Source: Puniceicoccales bacterium
GTDB lineage: Bacteria > Verrucomicrobiota > Verrucomicrobiia > Opitutales > JAIRKQ01
Length of the DNA stretch: 30,598 bases
Assembly (NCBI GenBank): GCA_031288455.1
Contig: JAITRI010000023.1
Span: 1 to 30,598, forward strand
Direction: 5' to 3'
Shown here: positions 5,363-11,773 of the stretch, one piece after another
Position numbering within the stretch: the first letter of the stretch is position 1
Layout: each line of letters starts with the position of its first letter
The notes under the pieces: generated by a model
Database searches by the model: none
Told to the model about the DNA's origin: nothing
What the model saw: the letters and a program-made list of their open reading frames with translations, nothing else
Made by a program: the position numbers and the translations under genes

Positions 5363-8356
5363 TCATATATTCTGTTCTTCTTCAATTTCTTTTTTGGTCG
5401 CCAGCGTACTTTTTGCGACCACTGGGCTCCCACCTTCAGCGATTTCCGCCTTAAACACATTACACCACCAGCGATCCTTATCGCCGATCCGATTTAGGCT
5501 GCCGTCCTTTAGAGTTACGGAATTTGGGTCCAGCAGAATGGTAAGATCTTCCGCTCTTGCTAATGCTTTGACGCAGACGTGCCTAAACTTGTGGATTTCG
5601 CTGGGGTAGTCTTCATTTTTTTTATAATTCATCTGGGCCAGCGAACATTTTTTCCCATTTTCAACGCCACCCGTAAATTCTATGCATTGGGCAGTTTTTG
5701 CGCCATTGACTGCCTCCAGTAATTTCTTCTTTTCCGAATCCGACAGCTTGGGCGTGGTACTTTTTACGAACTTCACCATCTCTTTCAGATCTTTATTTAT
5801 TTGCCTAAGATTGCTGCTGTTGTCGTCAGGCGCATACTGATTTTGGCCTTTATCCCAGTGAAGTGTGGTTTTGGCTCCGCGAAAAGTATTCAGTTTTACC
5901 ATGAATGATGCAATCTTTTTGGAATTTTCTTCGCTGCTTGTTCTCTCCTCGGTTGGAAGCTGTGAGCTTTGAATTCTTTCCTTTTTAGCGGTTGAAAGTT
6001 TAAGCAGCAACCCTTCCATTTCATCATTTAATTTCTGGCACGCCTCTTGATTTGGATCTCCGTGGATGAGGCTCAGTTGTAGTATTGATGATGGTCCGAA
6101 TTTTGGATGCTGTATGATCTGCGTGGTTCTTAGATTTTGCAAATTAGCACTCAGTAAATTTATTTCCTCACTCGACAGCTTTTCCTTGTTTGATTGTATA
6201 ATGGTTTCAATTTTGTTCATTTCGCTGCGCATGTCACCGATAATCTTTACATAGGGATTTTTCTTCACTTCGCCCTCCGTACCAGACTCCTCGGCTGGTG
6301 CAGCTGTGGTGTCATTTTCTTTTCCTATGGCGTATTTTCTGGACAATTCGCTAAGTTTATCATCCAGAGTGTCATAGCCCTCTTGGAATAAGTCGTATTC
6401 ACTTTTCCAGAGTTTTTCTCGGATCGTATTCATGGCATCCGAGAGTTTTTTATATTCTCCGTCAAACTGGCTGCAGTTTCTGTAAAATTCGTCGCTTGGA
6501 TTCGCCAAATTTTCAGTGGCGCTGCGCTGCACATTTTCATACAGCTTCGTCAGGCGGTTCTCTCTCTGCGGGACAGAAGTGCCTGTGCTTTCTTGGCCGT
6601 CGTCTTCGAAAAGGCTTTTGTTGCTATCGTAAAAACTTTTAGCTTTCGCTTTTTCTTGCTCGGCGCATTTGGCTATTTTTTCATCCGTCAATCCGCGCGC
6701 TGGCAGTGGAATAGATTGGCCTACGGTATAGCCTGATGATCGTACGTGGTCTCTTAAAAGATTGTCCTCAACCTCACGGGCTTTAAGGCAAATTTCATGC
6801 ATTTTATTGCAAAAATTTTCCACTTTTTGGTCGTCGACATTGCCGGAAAAGGTGGTTTTAATGTCATTTTTAATGTGATTTTTTATTTCTGTGGACTCAT
6901 TTTCGCCTTCTAATAAAGTTATATTAGAATTTTTGTCCTTGGAGCAGCAACCTTTTTTGTCACATTCACCATAATACAGATCGATCATTTTTTCGCAGAA
7001 AGCACTAATTTCCCGACCGATTTTACCGGCATCATCATTGTCTGTATCTTTTTGAGTTAAGGCATCTGCAAAACATTCATTCTGAGTTAAGGCATCTGCA
7101 AAACATTCATTCACGGCCGCCTTGATGCTCTCCTTTGCTTCCGCATCAACTTTTCCCCGTTCATTTGTAATATCTTTTATTGCTTTATCTTCAAAATAAA
7201 GTTTTTTACTGTGTTCTAAAATTTCATCGCACTGCTCATCGGAGAACTTTCCGCACAATTTTCCCATTTCTTCCACATGGGCGTCGATGATATTTTTTTT
7301 CTCCTGCTCTATCTTTCCCGAGATGGCACGCGCGTTGATCAACAGCGCGCTAATGCTTTTCGAGGACTCAAGAATTTCTCTGCTTCTACAAAGAATGCTC
7401 TGCTTGGCCGCATCCTCATCCTTATTTGTGATTCCCACTACAGCGGAAGCATTGCAGAATGCATTACTGGCATCGGCTTTCGTCGTGAACTTTTGAGCCC
7501 CAACCGATGGCGGGGGCAATGGCAATGCTTTCCCCTTTGAATTCGTTTCCCCACTGGATTGTGGCACTTTATCGCGAATGCGTTGCAGCTCCTTTTCGCA
7601 CATATCGCACAGCTCCCGTATTGCGTCGTCGTGATTTTGCGACTTTGCATCGACGGGAAGTTTTTCCAATTTTTCAATCAATTGAATAAATAAGAGCACG
7701 CGCTTCGTTTGCTGCTCAGGGGCAATTGCCACAGTTTCCGCGCTATCCTGTGGTAATGCTGAGGTCTGTTTCGCTTCGGATTTCGAACCACTTGCCCCAG
7801 GATTTTTCTGTTCCAGTTGCGAATCGGAGCCACTGACGCCTTCGGATTTATGTCTCTCACGCACACTCTGGAGCATCGACAGCAATTCATCATAGGACAT
7901 TTTCGAGAGCCTGCTCACCTCGGCGTCGACTGCATCGTCTGCGCCTGGATTCCCACCTTCATCATTCGTTGGCGCTGGATCTGCTCCGTGGCTTGCGTCA
8001 GTGCCAGGCCGCTGTTCGTCGCGGCTGTGCAAACTTGGCGGCGGCGCATCCAGCTCTCTGCAAATGTCCAGAATGCTCTCATTCTGTATGCCTTTTCCCC
8101 TAAGAAAATTAGCGATTGATACACCGCTCGGATTACTTCCGGTGTTTGTTTCAGTTACAGTAACCGCCCTTGCGTCAATTATTTCGGCGGATACATTGCT
8201 TGGAACGGAATTCTTGTAGGCGCTAGAAGTGACGGAAGTAGTTTCATTGCATTGAACGGAACGGTTCCAAACTGCTGCTTCCGTTTGTGGATATGTCGCC
8301 GACTGCAATGATTGCTCTTGGCTGTTCTGCTTTTGTATTGTCGAATCCTGGTCCAC
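5363..8356 (-). CDS. Very large acidic, coiled-coil-like protein ending in a kinase N-lobe (effector-like)
   Basis: The 997-aa product starts with a Ser/Thr/Gln/Asn-rich leader without a signal peptide, continues as a low-complexity acidic linker (about 100-240), then long charged helical stretches likely to form coiled coils. Its last 45 residues (GDKDRWWCNVFKAEI...VVAK982S) look like a kinase N-lobe with the beta3 lysine, and the frame stops at TGA 5363-5365. The same frame resumes without interruption into the kinase C-lobe ORF, so the ancestral protein was probably about 1345 aa. GTG 8356 is the first usable start, with AAGG directly upstream inside a hairpin; no in-frame ATG/GTG lies further upstream. 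A 30-bp tandem duplication encodes ECFADALTQ twice. The architecture suggests a secreted effector, but no secretion genes are in the window. Confidence 0.6.
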   Translation of the reverse strand: MDQDSTIQKQNSQEQSLQSATYPQTEAAVWNRSVQCNETTSVTSSAYKNSVPSNVSAEIIDARAVTVTETNTGSNPSGVSIANFLRGKGIQNESILDICRELDAPPPSLHSRDEQRPGTDASHGADPAPTNDEGGNPGADDAVDAEVSRLSKMSYDELLSMLQSVRERHKSEGVSGSDSQLEQKNPGASGSKSEAKQTSALPQDSAETVAIAPEQQTKRVLLFIQLIEKLEKLPVDAKSQNHDDAIRELCDMCEKELQRIRDKVPQSSGETNSKGKALPLPPPSVGAQKFTTKADASNAFCNASAVVGITNKDEDAAKQSILCRSREILESSKSISALLINARAISGKIEQEKKNIIDAHVEEMGKLCGKFSDEQCDEILEHSKKLYFEDKAIKDITNERGKVDAEAKESIKAAVNECFADALTQNECFADALTQKDTDNDDAGKIGREISAFCEKMIDLYYGECDKKGCCSKDKNSNITLLEGENESTEIKNHIKNDIKTTFSGNVDDQKVENFCNKMHEICLKAREVEDNLLRDHVRSSGYTVGQSIPLPARGLTDEKIAKCAEQEKAKAKSFYDSNKSLFEDDGQESTGTSVPQRENRLTKLYENVQRSATENLANPSDEFYRNCSQFDGEYKKLSDAMNTIREKLWKSEYDLFQEGYDTLDDKLSELSRKYAIGKENDTTAAPAEESGTEGEVKKNPYVKIIGDMRSEMNKIETIIQSNKEKLSSEEINLLSANLQNLRTTQIIQHPKFGPSSILQLSLIHGDPNQEACQKLNDEMEGLLLKLSTAKKERIQSSQLPTEERTSSEENSKKIASFMVKLNTFRGAKTTLHWDKGQNQYAPDDNSSNLRQINKDLKEMVKFVKSTTPKLSDSEKKKLLEAVNGAKTAQCIEFTGGVENGKKCSLAQMNYKKNEDYPSEIHKFRHVCVKALARAEDLTILLDPNSVTLKDGSLNRIGDKDRWWCNVFKAEIAEGGSPVVAKSTLATKKEIEEEQNI
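7053..7112 (-). repeat. Perfect 30-bp tandem duplication in coding sequence
   Basis: Two identical adjacent 30-nt units (7053-7082 and 7083-7112) duplicate ten codons in frame, giving ECFADALTQ twice in the 997-aa protein. The absence of any difference between the units implies a recent slippage event and suggests that the region tolerates length change. Confidence 0.9.
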
Positions 8357-8371
8357 CCTTGCGAGAAGGGT
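8355..8371 (-). promoter_or_regulatory. Hairpin covering the ribosome-binding site and GTG start
   Basis: ACCCTT and AAGGGT form a perfect 6-bp stem with a 5-nt loop. On the minus strand the right arm contains the AAGG ribosome-binding site and the first two bases of GTG 8356. Folding would hide the start of the 997-aa protein, so translation could depend on opening by upstream translation or a regulator. Confidence 0.35.
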
Positions 8372-8437
8372 ATGATTGTGCGCCCGATTGTCAAGATTTT
8401 TGCAATTATTCGACGAAAGGATTGGCGTTCGCCCGCC

Positions 8438-8875
8438 TCAATTTTTCACAGATGGGAAATTAAGATCCATTATGTCCTTTGCGCCGTCGCACACCCACTT
8501 CCACGCGTCATCCCTGTATTTTTCGTGGAAATATTTAACATTGCTGCCCAGCGCGCGTCCAAATGGACGATCCAGAAGCAGCGCCAATTTGTCCTGCTGC
8601 GCGTGCACGAGAAACGCCATGCGCTCTATGTGCGCGGAATAGCGGAACACGAACACTATGTCATCCAACGATGCCGTGCCGGCCCATCCTTCGAAGCTGT
8701 CGAATTCTATCAGCACCCTTATGCATTTGTATTTTTTTATTAATTTTGCCAGAAATGCAACGATATCGGCGTAATCGCTGTGCGTCAATTTCCCCGACAG
8801 CGTCATCGCAGCGACATTTCCGGAGGACAATTTTTTTATTTCGCGCATGGTGCAAACATCGGCCAACGCACACAT
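8438..8875 (-). CDS. SpoIIAA-like (STAS-like fold) protein
   Basis: The 145-aa product resembles the SpoIIAA-like family (PF11964 type): MTLSGKLTHSDYADIVAFL, a central IRVLIEFDSFEGWAG (the family's typical FEGW element), ERMAFLVHAQQDKLALLL and a C-terminal DDAWKWV. It lacks a signal peptide and should be a small cytoplasmic alpha/beta protein; family members are mostly uncharacterised. An in-frame ATG at 8848 (MREIKKL) is an equally good start, and neither has a clear ribosome-binding site. A TATCAT -10-like box lies at plus positions 8901-8906. It is followed after 81 nt by the giant kinase-containing ORF on the same strand, probably in one transcript. Confidence 0.72.
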   Translation of the reverse strand: MCALADVCTMREIKKLSSGNVAAMTLSGKLTHSDYADIVAFLAKLIKKYKCIRVLIEFDSFEGWAGTASLDDIVFVFRYSAHIERMAFLVHAQQDKLALLLDRPFGRALGSNVKYFHEKYRDDAWKWVCDGAKDIMDLNFPSVKN

Positions 8876-9002
8876 TTACACGTTGGCATTCTACGTTCCG
8901 ATGATAGACATATGAGAGCACAGTTAAAGTAAATATTTTCGCCAAAAAAATTTCACAAAATTTTTATTGATTTGCGGAAAAAATCTGCATTCTTCCGCTC
9001 AA

Positions 9003-10100
9003 ATGCGAGCTATAGTTGGAATATTGTGTTGTGCGGTTGCGATTGGCAGTTCAGGATGCCATTCGGTCGGCCCAGGAGTTATCAAACATTCCCATTCGCG
9101 CTACGGAGATGCAGTTGTGTCATCCCTTGACGCCCAGCTGCTGACAAATATCGTCCGTTTGAAATACCGTGACAATCCGATGTTTTTGGATGTTGGCAGC
9201 ATCACGGAATCGCGCAGTTTCGGCATAGATGGAGGGTTAAGCAAGGGCAAATGGTTCCCGCACGGGAAGTCCTCAATAAACGAAGTGGACCCATTTTTGT
9301 CTTTCAAGAATTTGCAGGCACCGACCATTTCCTACCGTCCACTTCGCGGGAAGGAGTTCATAAAGCACATGATGACGCCGATTCCGCTGAGTGTTACGCT
9401 CGGCCTGTCATCGTCCGGATGGAAGCTGCAGAGGGTATTCAACGCGTGCATCGAGAAGATAAACGACGTGGAAAATGCCCCCAGTGCATCTGGTCCTATG
9501 CCGCGCAATAAGCCGAACTATGAGAAATTTTATGAGATGACCGATGCGCTTAAGCGCCTCGAAGATGCTGGGCTCATTGTGATCGGCATCGATCCGGAGA
9601 ATAGCAAAAATCTCGTTCTGCGCCTAAAGCCGAGCGCCTCAAAGAACGTCGACGTCATCGAGTTCAAGCGTCTTCTCGGGCTCGACCAGAATAAGAGTGA
9701 ATTCCGCTTTGAGGGGAATTTCCTAAAGGCTTCTGCCAATGACATTGTCGTGCGCACGAGATCGCTGATGGGAATACTATTCTACCTGTCACATGCGGTC
9801 GATGTTCCAGAGGAACACGTGCAGAAAGGGCTTGTGCAGACGACAATTTGTGCAGACGGGTCAGTTTTCGACTGGGCAAACAATGCCAGTGGTACGCTTT
9901 TGAAGGTGCACTGTGCCAGTGAGAGACCAGCGGGAGCCTTTGTTGCGACACGCTATCGCGGGCACTGGTTTTACATAGATGACGATGATCTGCACTCCAA
10001 GTCGACGTTTATGTTTATCTCGACTTTGTTTAACCTGCAGGCTGGGGAAGCATCGGCGGCGGATGTCATGCCGATGTTGACGATCCCAGTGGGAGCGTAG
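9003..10100 (+). CDS. Uncharacterised conserved lipoprotein
   Basis: The 365-aa product has a lipoprotein signal peptide (MRAIVGILCCAVAIGSSGC19) whose Cys19 should be lipidated. The following RYGDAVVSSLDAQLLTNIVRLKYRDNPMFLDVGSIT has the look of a lipoprotein family in many Gram-negatives that carries a QLLxNIVRLRYxDxPxFL signature; that family has no assigned function that I know of. I chose ATG 9003 over a TTG at 8967 because it begins directly at the signal peptide. It diverges from the SpoIIAA-like gene and ends just before a good terminator. Location is probably the periplasmic face of the outer or inner membrane. Confidence 0.68.
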   Translation: MRAIVGILCCAVAIGSSGCHSVGPGVIKHSHSRYGDAVVSSLDAQLLTNIVRLKYRDNPMFLDVGSITESRSFGIDGGLSKGKWFPHGKSSINEVDPFLSFKNLQAPTISYRPLRGKEFIKHMMTPIPLSVTLGLSSSGWKLQRVFNACIEKINDVENAPSASGPMPRNKPNYEKFYEMTDALKRLEDAGLIVIGIDPENSKNLVLRLKPSASKNVDVIEFKRLLGLDQNKSEFRFEGNFLKASANDIVVRTRSLMGILFYLSHAVDVPEEHVQKGLVQTTICADGSVFDWANNASGTLLKVHCASERPAGAFVATRYRGHWFYIDDDDLHSKSTFMFISTLFNLQAGEASAADVMPMLTIPVGA

Positions 10101-10128
10101 TGCCGAAGAAAATTCCAAGCTACACAAT

Positions 10129-10156
10129 CGCGCGCCGTGAGGCGCGTGTATTTTTT
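10129..10156 (+). terminator. Rho-independent terminator after the lipoprotein gene
   Basis: CGCGCGCC and GGCGCGTG form an 8-bp GC-rich stem with one G-T pair around a GTGA loop, followed by TATTTTTT. It lies 28 nt past the lipoprotein stop and is the clearest intrinsic terminator in the window. Confidence 0.75.
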
Positions 10157-10197
10157 CGTACTCTGTAGAAATACAAACTCGGATTCCGACGGTTTCC

Positions 10198-10303
10198 GCT
10201 GTCTCACGCGCGAAGCGATCCGCATCCGCTTTGCGGATGCGGCGGGTGCAGTGGCTGCGCCCCTGCCCGCCGGAGGCATAAACACAAACGGCGCAGTGGG
10301 AAG
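10198..10303 (+). repeat. Double-hairpin intergenic repeat, copy 3
   Basis: Leader GCTGTCTCACGCGCGAAGCG is followed by a perfect 10-bp hairpin CCGCATCCGC-TTT-GCGGATGCGG (10220-10242), a second hairpin GCAGTGGC/GCCCCTGC (10248-10266, one mismatch) and the tail CCGCCGGAGGCATAAACA. It sits between the convergent lipoprotein and LysM genes. The gene-free stretch 10101-10712 consists mainly of copies 3-5 and module B. Confidence 0.85.
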
Positions 10304-10308
10304 TCCAG

Positions 10309-10460
10309 GCGCCGTGCTTTTGGAGGGAAGTCCACAGCGCCTGTGTTTTTTAGTTCTCCGATCCCTTTGTTTTTAGACCTCCTAGACCTTCGACGATTTT
10401 ATTTTTAGTTTTCGTTTCCCGGAGATTTCCGCCTCACGCGCCCGGAGATTTTCGTCCTCG
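10309..10460 (+). repeat. Flanking repeat module B, locus 2
   Basis: This is the longest copy of the module: GGCGCCGTGCTTTTGG, then GTGTTTTTTAGTTCTCCG, CCCTTTGTTTTTAGA, TTCGACGATTTTATTTTTAGTTTTCG and two CCCGGAGATTT words. The order matches locus 3 at 21413. It links hairpin copies 3 and 4 and is non-coding by appearance. Confidence 0.65.
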
Positions 10461-10560
10461 CGCGCGAAGCGACCCGCATCCGCAAAGCGGATGCGGAGGT
10501 GCAGGGGCTGTGCCCCTGCCCGCCGGAGGCATAAACAAAGCGTCGCAAGTGGGAATTTTA
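10457..10560 (+). repeat. Double-hairpin intergenic repeat, copy 4 (inverted loop)
   Basis: The first hairpin CCGCATCCGC-AAA-GCGGATGCGG (10474-10496) has an AAA loop where copies 3, 5 and 6 have TTT, meaning the hairpin is inverted relative to its flanks. The second hairpin GCAGGGGC-TGT-GCCCCTGC (10501-10519) is perfect. The tail is CCGCCGGAGGCATAAACAAA, ending in GGGAATTTTA as in copy 2. Confidence 0.85.
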
Positions 10561-10590
10561 ATCTAAACGGAACTGCCGCGTGTGGAATTC

Positions 10591-10672
10591 ATGCGCGCGA
10601 AGCGATCCGCATCCGCTTTGCGGATGCGGAGGTGCAGGGGCTATGCCCCTGCCCGCCGGAGGCACAAACAAA
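10591..10672 (+). repeat. Double-hairpin intergenic repeat, copy 5
   Basis: It has a short leader (GCGCGAAGCGAT) and a perfect first hairpin with TTT loop at 10607-10629. The second hairpin is also perfect with a TAT loop at 10634-10652, and the tail is CCGCCGGAGGCACAAACA. It ends about 40 nt from the LysM gene stop. Confidence 0.85.
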
Positions 10673-10712
10673 ACAGAGCCCGATGCTGCGCACCGATGGG
10701 ATTGTCATTTGG

Positions 10713-11315
10713 TCATGGAATTGTCAGCTTCTGTCCGACTTTTATGTCACTGGGAGTTTTCAAGCTATCTCCGTTGGCCTCGAAAATTTTCCGCCAACTA
10801 TTTGGATTGCCGTAGTATTTGTGACCTATGCTGGAAAGAGTTTCTCCGCTTTCGACGATGTGGACGACATTGATGCTGTTACTTTTCGCCCTGGCAAGCC
10901 GCAGGACATTTTCGGACAGCACGTCTATGCGCTCCTCGCATTCGGCAATCTTCTGCTCGTAGGCCGCAATTTTGTCACGCAGCGCCGCATTTTGCAATTT
11001 CAGGGCTTTCAAAATTTCCGTCAACTCCGCCTCATTCTGTGCGACTCCATTGTGCGCCGGGAGAGTCTTGAGAAATTCCTTTGTGGCGGTGTCCATTAGG
11101 CGTTCGGCGACAAGTTTTTGCTTCTGATCTTGGCACATGTGCGCATATTTTTTCAAAAAATACATGGCGCTGATGGGGTCATTTTCGCCGTTCAAATAGG
11201 CCGTTCCGAGCAGCAGGTGCGACTCCACGGCATCCTTGCGCGCCCCTATCACCAGGTGCAAACATTCGATCGCTTCTACGTATTTGCCGCTGCGAAGATG
11301 CTGCGTGGCGCGCAC
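10713..11315 (-). CDS. TPR/coiled-coil LysM-domain protein, probably a lipoprotein
   Basis: From GTG 11315 this is 200 aa: a TPR-like N-terminal part (RSGKYVEAIECL..., about 9-65), a coiled coil (about 95-140) and a clear C-terminal LysM domain (VVHIVESGETLSSIGHKYYG... to IKVGQKLTIP), which binds peptidoglycan. The same frame stays open upstream and encodes TTLLLLNGCGGG, a lipobox with its Cys at 11346-11348, but no ATG/GTG/TTG in that frame precedes it. An ATG in another frame at 11416 would supply a signal-peptide start after a one-base shift. Hence the GTG 11315 start is only the longest standard ORF and probably not the native N-terminus. The gene follows the small basic protein gene on the same strand. 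Confidence 0.78.
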   Translation of the reverse strand: MRATQHLRSGKYVEAIECLHLVIGARKDAVESHLLLGTAYLNGENDPISAMYFLKKYAHMCQDQKQKLVAERLMDTATKEFLKTLPAHNGVAQNEAELTEILKALKLQNAALRDKIAAYEQKIAECEERIDVLSENVLRLARAKSNSINVVHIVESGETLSSIGHKYYGNPNSWRKIFEANGDSLKTPSDIKVGQKLTIP

Positions 11316-11416
11316 AAAATTTCCATCGTTCGGCTCACCACCGCCACATCCATTTAGCAGCAGCAGCGTGGTGGCGCACCACGTGGCGAATAATCGCCCG
11401 CACGCGCAATGGGCAT
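11316..11416 (-). other. Apparently frameshifted signal-peptide segment of the LysM lipoprotein
   Basis: ATG 11416 opens a frame reading MPIARAG that stops at TAA 11354-11356. The LysM frame across the same bases reads GRLFATWCATTLLLLNGC. Joining the two with a -1 shift near 11395 gives a textbook lipoprotein signal (basic start, hydrophobic core, LNGC). A one-base indel, an assembly error or programmed frameshifting would all explain it. Confidence 0.5.
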
Positions 11417-11462
11417 CGCGTCTATCACCACATGAAATGTCAGCGGATGCGCACAGAAGCCA

Positions 11463-11621
11463 CTATTCCTCCGGTTTTGTTTTCGGCATGCCAATGACCG
11501 AACTCGAGTCAGTCCACAGGCCGCGTTTCTTCAGCAGATCGACCCTTTCGTGCCTCTTGAGAACACTGCGCCTATTGGCCGCCCCACTGCCACTTCTCGT
11601 AAAACTGGGATGCTGCGTCAT
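11463..11621 (-). CDS. Small basic protein, Verrucomicrobia/Chlamydiae family
   Basis: This 52-aa protein, MTQHPSFTRSGSG... RRSVLKRHERVDLLKKRG ... VIGMPKTKPEE, matches my recollection of the small basic protein family of Verrucomicrobia and Chlamydiae (TIGR04137): start M-x-x-H-P-S, the VLKRxERxxxLxKxxxW core and the terminal GxPKxK. The family has no established function; its size and charge suggest nucleic-acid or ribosome association. ATG 11621 has no obvious ribosome-binding site (GATTTTAAA upstream). The TAG at 11463-11465 sits just after GGAGGAA, which could serve a following gene. It is divergent from glyA and upstream of the LysM gene, and is the best taxonomic marker in the window. 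Confidence 0.82.
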   Translation of the reverse strand: MTQHPSFTRSGSGAANRRSVLKRHERVDLLKKRGLWTDSSSVIGMPKTKPEE

Positions 11622-11773
11622 TTTAAAATCGAAAATTAATTACCACGTGCATCGCAACCAAATGACGTTCGCCGGAAAAATCAAGCAAATATTTGATCAT
11701 TTGCCGCTGTCCGCGTAAATTAATTTGTTGCATTTTACGCTCCCGGTTCTATATCTTGCTCTCCTCGGAGAGT

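Noticed and set aside
5333..5365. Selenocysteine insertion at the in-frame TGA
   Set aside because: The 11-nt spacing is suggestive, but the hairpin lacks the loop GU and bulged U of bacterial SECIS and a selenocysteine between kinase lobes has no known precedent.
10197..10700. Insertion sequence behind the composite repeats
   Set aside because: No transposase ORF, terminal inverted repeats or target duplications could be seen; only hairpins and short shared words.
10491..11099. 202-aa plus-strand ORF
   Set aside because: Its first third is repeat copies 4 and 5 and the rest is antisense to the clear LysM gene.
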